Part shown: one piece after another, positions 35,639 to 43,337 of the stretch | How the letters are laid out: each line of letters starts with the position of its first letter | Numbering within the stretch: position 1 is the first letter of the stretch | Assembly (NCBI RefSeq): GCF_003058465.1 | Contig: NZ_CP028901.1 | Location: 3,658,001-3,722,000 of the forward strand | From: Orrella marina | GTDB lineage: Bacteria > Pseudomonadota > Gammaproteobacteria > Burkholderiales > Burkholderiaceae_B | Length of the DNA: 64,000 nucleotides | Direction of reading: 5' to 3' | Program-made: the position numbers and the translations under genes | Notes under the pieces: generated by a model | What the model saw: only the letters and a program-made list of their open reading frames with translations | Told to the model about the DNA's origin: nothing | Databases searched by the model: none

Positions 35639-37054
35639 ATGCGAAAGCGTGACGCCACTCTGACCACAGACCAGAAAGCTCTCAAGCTGAATCTGGACAA
35701 GTACAAGTACGGCTCCATCGTCGAGATTGGCGCTGGTCAGGAAGTCGCCCGGCGATTTTTTCACGTTGGTGCGGCAGCTGGCACAATTGCCAAGACCATG
35801 TCGGCTTACGACATGGCAGTCAGTGACGATATCTACGGGCATGTTGACCGGTATGTCAGCCGGGCCCGTTTGTTGCAGATGCTCGACCGCGAGTTCAGTC
35901 AGGTCGTCAAACGGCTGACTCATGTCCGTGCGCGCAATACGACTTTCTTTGCTTATGCAGCAACAGTGACGGCTCGAAGTTTCAAGCAGAAGAACGAATG
36001 TCACGGCTGGATTGGCGTGCGGCTTCAATTGCATCCCGGAGCGGAGCCAAGCGACATCGTTTTGCATGTCCGGATGCTCGACAATGACAATGCGCAGCAG
36101 TCCGAGGCGCTGGGCATTCTGGGCGTCAATCTGATCTATGGTGCGTTTTTCCATTTTGATCAGCCCGAGTGGATCGTCGAGGGACTGTCGGACGGATTGG
36201 GATCGGATCGTATCGAGGTCGACCTGATTCACTTCAGTGGACCGTACTTCGAGGAAGTCGAGAACCGGCTAATGAACCTGCATCTGATCCGCAGCTGGCT
36301 GACCCGTGCGGTCGTGTTCAATCCAGCCGGTGAGGTGGTGGTTCCTGGTGAGCTGCTGTATCGCAAGCCGGTACTGGTGATGCGAGGTAGCTTTAATCCG
36401 GTCACGCTCGTCAATACTGACATGATGCACGCTGGCCTCAAACAGTACAGTCAAATCTCGGCGGTAGACGAGAATGAAGTGATGGCGCTGGCGGAGATCA
36501 CAATGAACTCGCTGGTGACCGGTGATAATGTGGACGGAGAGGATTTTCTTGCCCGGATGGACCTGCTTGCTTCGCAGGGGTATACCGTGATGATCTCTGA
36601 CTACTTGCGGTTCTTCAGGTTACGGGCCTACCTGCGCCGCTACACGCCAAAACCAATCGGTATCGTGCTCTCCGTCCGTGATTTCGAGTTTCTGTTCGAC
36701 GAGAAATATTACGAAAGTCTGGAAGGAGGAATTCTCGAAGCTTTTGGAAAACTCTTCCCGGACAATACGCACGTCTACGTCTATCCTGCGAGACCCAGAG
36801 ACAAGACTGATCACGATCTGGTGACGCTTGATAATGTCGTTGTCCCTGAAAACTTGCGCCACCTGCTCGCTTTTCTGATTGCGAATAACAAGCTGCTGGC
36901 GATCAAGCCTCTGGATGAAAGTCACCTGCATATCGACAGTGCCAGTGTGCTGGCGGCGCTGCGTCGTGGCCGGGGTGAGTGGGAGACGGATGTGCCCGAG
37001 AATGTCGCGCAGACCATCGTCGAGCGCCGTTTGCTTGGATTCGATACGGAATAG
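35639..37054 (+). CDS. Conserved protein with NadD-like GSFNPVT motif
   Basis: 471 residues. It belongs to a conserved family often labelled nicotinate-nucleotide adenylyltransferase. The first about 240 residues (YGSIVEIGAGQEVARRFFHVGAAAGTIAKTMSAYDM, LHVRMLDNDNAQQSEALGILGVNLIYGAFF, VDLIHFSGPYFEEVENRLMNLHLIRSWL) match no enzyme I recognise. The segment VLVMRGSFNPVTLVNTDMMH resembles the GSFxPxTxxH nucleotide-binding loop of nucleotidyltransferases, although the second His of the motif is not in the usual place. No signal peptide or membrane helix. It stands alone, convergent with an aldo/keto reductase gene. The function is unproven. Confidence 0.7.
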   Translation: MRKRDATLTTDQKALKLNLDKYKYGSIVEIGAGQEVARRFFHVGAAAGTIAKTMSAYDMAVSDDIYGHVDRYVSRARLLQMLDREFSQVVKRLTHVRARNTTFFAYAATVTARSFKQKNECHGWIGVRLQLHPGAEPSDIVLHVRMLDNDNAQQSEALGILGVNLIYGAFFHFDQPEWIVEGLSDGLGSDRIEVDLIHFSGPYFEEVENRLMNLHLIRSWLTRAVVFNPAGEVVVPGELLYRKPVLVMRGSFNPVTLVNTDMMHAGLKQYSQISAVDENEVMALAEITMNSLVTGDNVDGEDFLARMDLLASQGYTVMISDYLRFFRLRAYLRRYTPKPIGIVLSVRDFEFLFDEKYYESLEGGILEAFGKLFPDNTHVYVYPARPRDKTDHDLVTLDNVVVPENLRHLLAFLIANNKLLAIKPLDESHLHIDSASVLAALRRGRGEWETDVPENVAQTIVERRLLGFDTE

Positions 37055-37090
37055 TTTCCGTGCCGAATCGATCTGCAGTTGATGTGGATC

Positions 37091-38038
37091 TCAGGAGTCA
37101 GATGCCTGGTCCAGCAATTTCATTGAGGACTCTGTCAGTTTTATATCAAAGCTGCCGATAAGTTCGTCAAGCTGGACGGTGCTGGTGGCGCTGACGATCG
37201 GTGCGGTGACAGATTGCTTGTGCAATAGCCATGCCAGAGAAATCTGCGCCGGGCTGGCCCCGGTCTCCTTTGCGACTGTCTGCAGGGCATCCAGGATGCT
37301 CATTCCTCGCGGATTGAAGTACTTGCCGAGCATTCTTTCACGTGGCGTATTGCGGATCTGGTCAATGTCCTTGTACTTTCCGCTCAGAAATCCGCTCGCC
37401 AGTGCAAAGTAAACAATGACTCCCAGGTTGTTGCGTTCAGCAAGAGGCTCCAGCGTTTGCTCATACTCCTTGCGGTCATACAGGTTGTAAAGAGGCTGTA
37501 TGACTTGATAGGGGGATACTTGTTTCTCCCCGGCGACCTGCAGCGCTTGTGCCAGGCGCACGGCACCATAATTGGACGCACCGAGTGCGCGAACCTTCCC
37601 GCTACTGACAAGCCGGTCAAAGGCAGTCAGGGACTCCTCAAGTGACGTGTTCTCATCGTCAATATGGGCGAAATACACGTCAATGTAGTCTGTGTTCAGT
37701 CGTCTGAGCGATTCATCAACGGCCTGCTCGATGTTCCTGGCGGACAGACCTTTTCGGGCTTCCCACATTCCCACCTTGGTGCTGATGACAACGCGTTCCC
37801 GGCAGCCCCGGGACTTGAGCCACTGACCAATTACCTCTTCTGACTCGCCGCCTTTGTTTCCTGGGGCCCACGCGCTGTAGACGTCAGCCGAGTCGATGAA
37901 GTTCAGCCCTTTCTCGACAAATCTGTCCAGCAACTCGAATGATCTGGCCGTGTCTGCTGTCCAGCCAAACACATTGCCGCCAAATACCAGTGGGGCGATG
38001 GCGATTCCTGTTGATCCCAAATTGCGCTGATGCACCAT
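37091..38038 (-). CDS. Aldo/keto reductase
   Basis: 315 residues, TIM-barrel aldo/keto reductase: NLGSTGIAIAPLVFGGNVFG, the catalytic Asp-Tyr in NFIDSADVYSAW, Lys in VISTKVG, and His in YFAHIDDE; NADP-binding end segment SATSTVQLDELIGS. It reduces carbonyls or works in the reverse direction; substrate unknown. AGGAGAATTGAC precedes the ATG at 38038, so a longer reading to 38098 is not needed. Confidence 0.9.
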   Translation of the reverse strand: MVHQRNLGSTGIAIAPLVFGGNVFGWTADTARSFELLDRFVEKGLNFIDSADVYSAWAPGNKGGESEEVIGQWLKSRGCRERVVISTKVGMWEARKGLSARNIEQAVDESLRRLNTDYIDVYFAHIDDENTSLEESLTAFDRLVSSGKVRALGASNYGAVRLAQALQVAGEKQVSPYQVIQPLYNLYDRKEYEQTLEPLAERNNLGVIVYFALASGFLSGKYKDIDQIRNTPRERMLGKYFNPRGMSILDALQTVAKETGASPAQISLAWLLHKQSVTAPIVSATSTVQLDELIGSFDIKLTESSMKLLDQASDS

Positions 38039-38144
38039 GTCAATTCTCCTGAGCGGCTGGCAATGACCGGCATGGTCTGCCCGTTCGATACTAGCCATAG
38101 TACGTCGGTGGCAACCCTTCGTTCAAATCCGAAGGCAGCTCCCT

Positions 38145-38762
38145 TCAGGACCGAAACGGTTTACTCAGAAATCCGGATCGGGCAAGACCAAATCGCCACG
38201 GTTGGTCGATCGCCCGGGTGATGCCAATTCGAGGACCAACCAGAATCTGCCTGGTATCAGGAGGATACTGAGCTTCAAACACCTGTAGTTCCGATGCATT
38301 CAGGGCAAGTCCGTCATGTCGGTCATCAATGCCGAGCGCCTGGGTCAGTCGGCCAGGACCGGCGCACAGAAGACGGGGTGAGCGGGTTGCGCGTCTTGCC
38401 TGCATCTGCTCAATACCGAACAGAGGCTCAAGAGCACGAATCAGCACACCCGCCCCTTGGCCAGTTGGCTGGCACACAAAATTCAGGCACCAGTGAACCC
38501 CATACGATCTGTACACGTAAGCATGACCGGGCGGTCCGAACATGGATCGATTGCTCGGCCTTAGTCCCTTGAAGCTGTGGGAGGCCGGGTCGCTCTGATC
38601 ATAGGCTTCCGTTTCAACAATGATGCCACCAGCTCCGTTGACAACAAGAATGGCACCAATGATGGCGCGTGCAGCGGCGACTGGGTCACCTTCAAAGATG
38701 CTCGAAGGAACGCGGCTGGATTCGCGAAGGAGGCTGTGTGGTGTTGTGTCGGGTGTCATCAT
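38145..38762 (-). CDS. mpg: DNA-3-methyladenine glycosylase (AAG/Mpg family)
   Basis: 205 residues. AAG family blocks: ARAIIGAILVVN, IIVETEAYDQSDPASHSFKGLRPSNRSMFGPPGHAYVYRSYGVHWCLNFVC with the catalytic Glu in VETEAY and the intercalating Tyr region, VLIRALEPL, LCAGPGRLTQALGI and VGPRIGITRAIDQPWRF. It excises alkylated purines. Start MM at 38762/38759. It is divergent from the amidoligase gene with 147 bp between them. A longer frame to 39146 runs over that gene and is rejected. Confidence 0.93.
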   Translation of the reverse strand: MMTPDTTPHSLLRESSRVPSSIFEGDPVAAARAIIGAILVVNGAGGIIVETEAYDQSDPASHSFKGLRPSNRSMFGPPGHAYVYRSYGVHWCLNFVCQPTGQGAGVLIRALEPLFGIEQMQARRATRSPRLLCAGPGRLTQALGIDDRHDGLALNASELQVFEAQYPPDTRQILVGPRIGITRAIDQPWRFGLARSGFLSKPFRS

Positions 38763-38909
38763 GGCAAATCTCTTGCACCGTCGGCAATGTGTACTCGGCT
38801 TGCAGGCATCGGGGCGACTGGCTCGATACGTACGTCCGATCCTGTTCGGTAGCATACCCGGAGGTGGTATCCTGCGGGCAGTAAACGGTGTCAATGTCAG
38901 GAGTCGTTC

Positions 38910-39893
38910 ATGCAGAATCCGTCCCGATACAGATTTCCGGACCGCATCGAGACTGCCTCGGGCGCGGTGCGCAAGGTGGGCTTTGAACTGGAGTTTTCCG
39001 GAGTGGGGCTGGACGAGACCGCGAAAGCCGTGGCTCAGGCACTGAATGGGGACCGTCGGGTGTGCAGCGTGGCGGAGCAGAAAGTTGTGGTCGGCGGACT
39101 GGGTGAGTTCGTGATCGAGCTGGACTGGTCGTTCCTTAAAAAGCAAGCCAGAGCGGTCGGCCCTGAGGATGAGCTGGCGCAGTCACTACTGGCGCCTCTC
39201 AGTCGGGCAGCCAGCGCACTGGTGCCTGTCGAGGTGGTTTGTCCTCCCATTCCGATGACTGAGATCGCGCGTCTTGATGCAATGGTGCAAGCTTTGCGCC
39301 AGGCTGGCGCGGTCGGGACCGACGAGTCGATCATCGCGGCCTATGGCCTTCATATCAATGTCGAGCTGCCAGGCCTCGACGCTTCGACACTTCATGACTA
39401 TTTGCGCGCGTTCTGCTTGTTGCAGTGGTGGCTTGTGGATGCTCATGAGGTCGATCTTGCGCGACGGCTGAGTCCCTACATCGATCTGTATCCTGAAGCT
39501 TATGTCCGACAAGTCTTGCAGCGTGAACATCCGGACATGGGCCAGATCATGGCTGACTACCTTCAATACAATCCTAGCCGGAACCGTGCGATGGATCTCC
39601 TGCCGTTGCTGAGCGAGATCGACCGGCAGGCAGTGCAGCAGGTCGTGGATGATGATCGCGTCAAGGCGCGCCCAGCATTTCACTACCGTTTGCCAAACTG
39701 TCAGATCGATCGGCCAGACTGGACGCTGGCCAGTGCCTGGAATGTCTGGTTTCATGTGGAGTGGCTGGCATTCAGGCCTGAGTTGATTGAGGAACTGGCC
39801 CATGCCTTTCTAGGCTCGGAACGCTGGCTGCTGGGGGTGGATCGTGCCGCCTGGGTTCATTATGTCGACCAATGGCTAAAAGACCACGAGTAG
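38910..39893 (+). CDS. Amidoligase-family enzyme
   Basis: 327 residues with the amidoligase (PF12224) pattern: VRKVGFELEFSGVGLDET near the N-terminus with the metal-binding acidic residues, EFVIELDWS, AAYGLHINVEL, LRRLSPYIDLYPEAY and DYLQYNPSRNRAMDLLPLL, and a HYRLPNC segment. These are glutamine-synthetase-like ATP-dependent ligases that join a carboxylate to an amine, often making gamma-glutamyl or peptide amides. No signal peptide. It overlaps the next gene, a class I glutamine amidotransferase-type hydrolase, by 22 nt. Substrate unknown. First gene of a run of five. Confidence 0.83.
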   Translation: MQNPSRYRFPDRIETASGAVRKVGFELEFSGVGLDETAKAVAQALNGDRRVCSVAEQKVVVGGLGEFVIELDWSFLKKQARAVGPEDELAQSLLAPLSRAASALVPVEVVCPPIPMTEIARLDAMVQALRQAGAVGTDESIIAAYGLHINVELPGLDASTLHDYLRAFCLLQWWLVDAHEVDLARRLSPYIDLYPEAYVRQVLQREHPDMGQIMADYLQYNPSRNRAMDLLPLLSEIDRQAVQQVVDDDRVKARPAFHYRLPNCQIDRPDWTLASAWNVWFHVEWLAFRPELIEELAHAFLGSERWLLGVDRAAWVHYVDQWLKDHE

Positions 39894-40546
39894 GCGTCAC
39901 AGGCAATGGCAGGCGCTGGGCACCAAGCTGGTGGTCGAGCGCGCTTGCGCTCTGGATCGCTGGGGCAATTCCCGTCAGGATCAGTGTGCGGCATGACTCA
40001 GGTGATCTGCCGCTGGACGCACTGATCATCGGAGGTGGCAACGACATCGGTCCGGAACATTACGGGGGCGATGTTCAGAATAAAGTCCGTATCGATACGG
40101 ACAGGGATGCGCTTGAAATCAAATGGATTCGTCGGGCGTTCGAGCAGAGCCTGCCGCTGATGGGGATCTGTCGTGGCGCCCAGCTGATCAATGTGGTGCT
40201 CGGTGGATCGCTTCATCAGGATATCCGGAAGATGCGCCGTCACACCCGCAACCGTCCAGGTTTGCTGGCAACCAAGCATGTCGAACTGGCCGAACGATCG
40301 CTGGTCGCAAGCGTCTGTGGACGAAGGCGCATCCGGGTCAACAGTCTGCATCATCAGGCAGTTGACCGGCCAGGCCTGTCCGTTGAGCTGGTCGGACACG
40401 ATCGTGACGGGATTGTGCAGGCGATCGAAGGGCGTGAGGGAAAGGTGTTTGTCGGTGTACAGTGGCATCCGGAGTATCTGGTTTACCTGCCCAGTCATCT
40501 GGCCTTGTTTCGCTGGCTGGTGTCGTCTGCGAGGCAGACTGTCTGA
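39872..40546 (+). CDS. Class I glutamine amidotransferase-like gamma-glutamyl hydrolase (peptidase C26)
   Basis: 224 residues of the PuuD/C26 group: LDALIIGGGNDIGPEHYGG, the nucleophile Cys in LPLMGICRGAQLINVVLGGSLHQDI, RIRVNSLHHQAV and the catalytic His-Glu in FVGVQWHPEYL. It hydrolyses gamma-glutamyl bonds. Its start lies inside the amidoligase gene, so a ligase and a hydrolase for similar bonds are made together. Pairing of these two families is known from comparative genomics. Confidence 0.88.
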   Translation: MAKRPRVGVTGNGRRWAPSWWSSALALWIAGAIPVRISVRHDSGDLPLDALIIGGGNDIGPEHYGGDVQNKVRIDTDRDALEIKWIRRAFEQSLPLMGICRGAQLINVVLGGSLHQDIRKMRRHTRNRPGLLATKHVELAERSLVASVCGRRRIRVNSLHHQAVDRPGLSVELVGHDRDGIVQAIEGREGKVFVGVQWHPEYLVYLPSHLALFRWLVSSARQTV

Positions 40547-40659
40547 TCAAGTTTTGGAGCACAGACTGGCCTGTACAAGAATCCACCTGAGCAACTTGCT
40601 GCTCAAGTCGGTGCCTGAACTGATGCCAGAACCCTTTCGTCCGGAGGACGCCGTTTGTC

Positions 40660-41877
40660 ATGAGTCAGGAAGAGTCTGCAGTCGATTCGCTATGGGAGTT
40701 TGTGCCGCTTTCTGAGTACAGATTGCCAGTAGCGCCTGCCCAGAGTGTCGCCAGCGATCTCTGGAAAACGGTCAAGCGGGTGTTTGTGAGGGACCAGGAT
40801 CCCTTGACTGAGCCCTTGCAGAAGGAGCGCGAACTGCACGGACTTTCGCAGGTGCAACTGGCTCACCTGGTGCCATCGCTGGAGTGGGACCACGCCAGTG
40901 CTGCGCTGGAGGCCCAGTTGCGGGACTGGGTAGCGGATTCAGATGCGCCGTTCAACGTGCGGTGTCTCATCACCCCGCCATATGTGGACCGCGCGAACAT
41001 GCTCAGGCAATGGGCGCAACGGCACGATGCTCAAGTGCTGCAGGCGCCTGATCTTGAAATGGTTTTGCAGGCCAGATCTATGGTCTGGCCATTGGCTGAC
41101 GGTCATCTCTGGGTGATTCCGGATCTGGAACGTTACTTTTTGCGACACTCGCACGGTCTGGGCATGGTGCGCGACCTTCTCAATCACGCTTGTGCGCAAC
41201 ATGGGAAAAAGATTCTGCTCGGGTGTGACAGCTGGTCCTGGAGTTACCTGCGACGGGTATGCCGTGCGCCCATTGTGGGTGCGCTCACGCTCCAGGCGTT
41301 CGATGCCGGTCGTCTTGAGCGTTTGTTTTGCGGGATGGCCGAGGTTGATGCAGGAAGCAGGCTTTGTTTCCTGAATGCACAGAACGGCCACAATATCATC
41401 ACAGTGCCTGATGGCTCCGAGGGGTCCCGGGTTGAGCTTGAGCATCTCGCTGCCCATTGCCGCGGGAATGTTGGCACCGCGGTGAACTACTGGCGGGAAT
41501 CTTTACGTTCCACTGAACAAGCGCCCGGACCTGGGTCACGCGAAGACCCGGACTCAGACCCGGATTCTGGGCAGCTCGCTGACAGCACTCATAGAATCTG
41601 GGTTTCAAGCTTGCTGCCTGATGTGACGCTCCCCTCAGGCAAGGACGAAGACGCGTTTCTCCTGATGCATGCGCTGCTCCTGCATGGCGGACTTGATCTT
41701 GCCGGATTGATGCAAACGTTACCCATGTCGCCTAATCGTGTCGAGGCACTGGTTGAGCGCATGCACCAGATGGGCTTGCTTGAGGAGCGCAAGGCTGTCT
41801 GGTTCATCAGGTCAATTGCCTATGCCGCGGTACGCGATGTATTGGTCAGTCACAATTATCTCTCGGATGATTTCTAG
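40660..41877 (+). CDS. AAA-like protein with decayed P-loop and C-terminal winged helix; function unknown
   Basis: 405 residues, cytosolic. The layout of a AAA/STAND ATPase is visible (about 100-260): where Walker A should be it reads LITPPYVDRANMLRQWA, with no GxxxxGK[ST]; where Walker B should be it reads LWVIPDLERYFL, followed by KKILLGCDSWSWSYLRR in sensor position. The C-terminal part (LLLHGGLDLAGLMQTLPMSPNRVEALVERMHQMGLLEER) looks like a winged helix. Residues 285-310 are a low-complexity D/P/S/G linker. It probably no longer hydrolyses ATP and may act as an adaptor or sensor. It lies 113 bp after the hydrolase gene and 14 bp before the channel gene. Confidence 0.65.
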   Translation: MSQEESAVDSLWEFVPLSEYRLPVAPAQSVASDLWKTVKRVFVRDQDPLTEPLQKERELHGLSQVQLAHLVPSLEWDHASAALEAQLRDWVADSDAPFNVRCLITPPYVDRANMLRQWAQRHDAQVLQAPDLEMVLQARSMVWPLADGHLWVIPDLERYFLRHSHGLGMVRDLLNHACAQHGKKILLGCDSWSWSYLRRVCRAPIVGALTLQAFDAGRLERLFCGMAEVDAGSRLCFLNAQNGHNIITVPDGSEGSRVELEHLAAHCRGNVGTAVNYWRESLRSTEQAPGPGSREDPDSDPDSGQLADSTHRIWVSSLLPDVTLPSGKDEDAFLLMHALLLHGGLDLAGLMQTLPMSPNRVEALVERMHQMGLLEERKAVWFIRSIAYAAVRDVLVSHNYLSDDF

Positions 41878-41891
41878 GCTCAGGAGGCTGC

Positions 41892-42704
41892 ATGAACGAG
41901 AGCGGACAAATTTCCCAGATACTGCGACCCCTGGGTACAACAGACCTGATCGAACTCGGTCTGATCATCGCGTCAGCGATCGTGCTGATCACATTGATGC
42001 AAAGACTGATCCCATGGGTGGCTGAGCGCTTTACTGGCAAGAGGCGTTTATTGCTTCTGTCTTCTGTTCCGGTTATCCGGTTGGTTCTCATTCTCTGGGC
42101 TGTCATCCTGGTAGTCCCGATTCTGATAGAGCCTTCCCTGCAGAATACGGCGGTGTTGCTGGGTAGCGTCGGACTGGCGATCGGATTCGCGCTGAAAGAC
42201 TATGTCAGCAGTCTCATTGCCGGTGTCGTGGCGGTTGGCGAGCAGAACTACCGCAATGGTGACTGGGTGCGCATCGGTGATGTCTATGGCGAGGTGCGCC
42301 ACGTAGGGATGCGCACGCTGGAAATCGTCACGCCGGATGATGACCGGGTGCTGGTCCCTCATCAACAACTCTGGACTCAGCCTGTTCACAACGCCAGTAA
42401 CGGGGATGCGCGTCTGCAATGTGTTGCGGACTTTTATCTACACCCTGAGCATGACGGGATGGCAGTGTGCCGAGTACTCGAGGATGTAGCGCTCACCAGT
42501 CCTTACTTGTATTTTGATGATCCGGTCTCGGTCGTTGCCAAAGAGCATCCGTGGGGGACTCACTACAAGATTCGGGCATATCCAGTCGACAGCACCCAGC
42601 AATTCCGGTTCATTACGGATCTCACCATCAGGGGCCGATCGGCGCTTCAGGATATTAGTGTCCGGTTCGCTGTATCGCCTGTAGTGTCAGGTGTTGGCAG
42701 CTGA
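41892..42704 (+). CDS. Small MscS-family mechanosensitive channel
   Basis: 270 residues. Three hydrophobic helices (about 15-37, 53-77 and 83-115), with the pore-lining helix LLGSVGLAIGFALKDYVSSLIAGVVAV, then the beta domain (NGDWVRIGDVYGEVRHVGMRTLEIVTPDDDRVLVPHQQLW) and an alpha/beta cage. This is the MscS core without large sensor domains. AGGAGG lies 5 nt before the ATG. Its tight spacing behind the AAA-like gene suggests the two products work together. Confidence 0.9.
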   Translation: MNESGQISQILRPLGTTDLIELGLIIASAIVLITLMQRLIPWVAERFTGKRRLLLLSSVPVIRLVLILWAVILVVPILIEPSLQNTAVLLGSVGLAIGFALKDYVSSLIAGVVAVGEQNYRNGDWVRIGDVYGEVRHVGMRTLEIVTPDDDRVLVPHQQLWTQPVHNASNGDARLQCVADFYLHPEHDGMAVCRVLEDVALTSPYLYFDDPVSVVAKEHPWGTHYKIRAYPVDSTQQFRFITDLTIRGRSALQDISVRFAVSPVVSGVGS

Positions 42705-42719
42705 TATAAGGTTTTTGAT

Positions 42720-42760
42720 TATTGTGCTCACCATCAGATGGTCATATAGTGAGCACAATA
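42720..42760 (+). terminator. 12-bp inverted repeat after the MscS gene
   Basis: TATTGTGCTCAC (42720-42731) pairs exactly with GTGAGCACAATA (42749-42760) around a 17-nt loop that itself contains a CATCAGATG mini-repeat. It lies 15 bp after the MscS stop and may end or attenuate the operon, or be a palindromic protein-binding site ahead of the next gene. It is AT-poor downstream, so termination is not certain. Confidence 0.55.
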
Positions 42761-42905
42761 TGGATCGGATCTGGCATAAGGTTTGCCTGGTTTTGTCGCA
42801 TTGGTGGAGTGAGGAGGGAGAGTCTGGATTGTCCTGACGTTGACAGGCCTTGCGAGGAGCAGACAGGCGCTGTCAGTTGACGACGTGGCTGGAGGAGGGT
42901 GTGGT

Positions 42906-43301
42906 GTGCGTAGTGGCAATGATATCGGGCAAAAACCAGGACGCTCGGGCCGACATGATGTGTGTGTCTTACTGACCCTGTGCGCCTTGCTACTGATCGC
43001 CGGCTCGGCGATGGCGCAGTCACGTTCGCCGGAGATGCTGATGTCTATGCAGTGGGCCGCGGTGACGGACCCGGATCAGTGGGTCAGGATGCTTGAACCG
43101 TTGATCCAGTCGACAGAGCAGATTCTTGCCCTGGCAAACGAGATGACTGCGATCGTCATGAAGTGGGTGGGCCAGTTTGGTGGTTCGGGGGATCAGAGCG
43201 TCACCGACATGCTGGGACAGCCATTTGTGGATGGGCTCAGTATGCTGAAGGCGTTGATGCAAAAGATCGAGCAGGAGTTGATTCCCGCGCTCAAAACTTG
43301 A
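42906..43301 (+). CDS. Small exported helical protein, unknown function
   Basis: 131 residues. A GTG start with GGAGGAGG 7 nt upstream gives a basic N-region, a hydrophobic core (CVLLTLCALLLIAGSAMA) and a cleavage site AMA-Q, so it is exported to the periplasm or beyond. The mature 90 residues are helical and rich in Met and Leu (SPEMLMSMQWAAVTDPDQW, NEMTAIVMKWVGQF, LSMLKALMQKIEQEL). No family recognised. Same strand as the four genes before it, but the inverted repeat at 42720 lies between, so membership of the operon is uncertain. Confidence 0.6.
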   Translation: MRSGNDIGQKPGRSGRHDVCVLLTLCALLLIAGSAMAQSRSPEMLMSMQWAAVTDPDQWVRMLEPLIQSTEQILALANEMTAIVMKWVGQFGGSGDQSVTDMLGQPFVDGLSMLKALMQKIEQELIPALKT

Positions 43302-43337
43302 CGCCTGTTTCCTGCACTCATTGTTTTCATGCCTTGC

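Noticed and set aside
38763..39146. Extension of the methyladenine glycosylase upstream of its MM start
   Set aside because: Overlaps the amidoligase gene on the other strand and has no family similarity.
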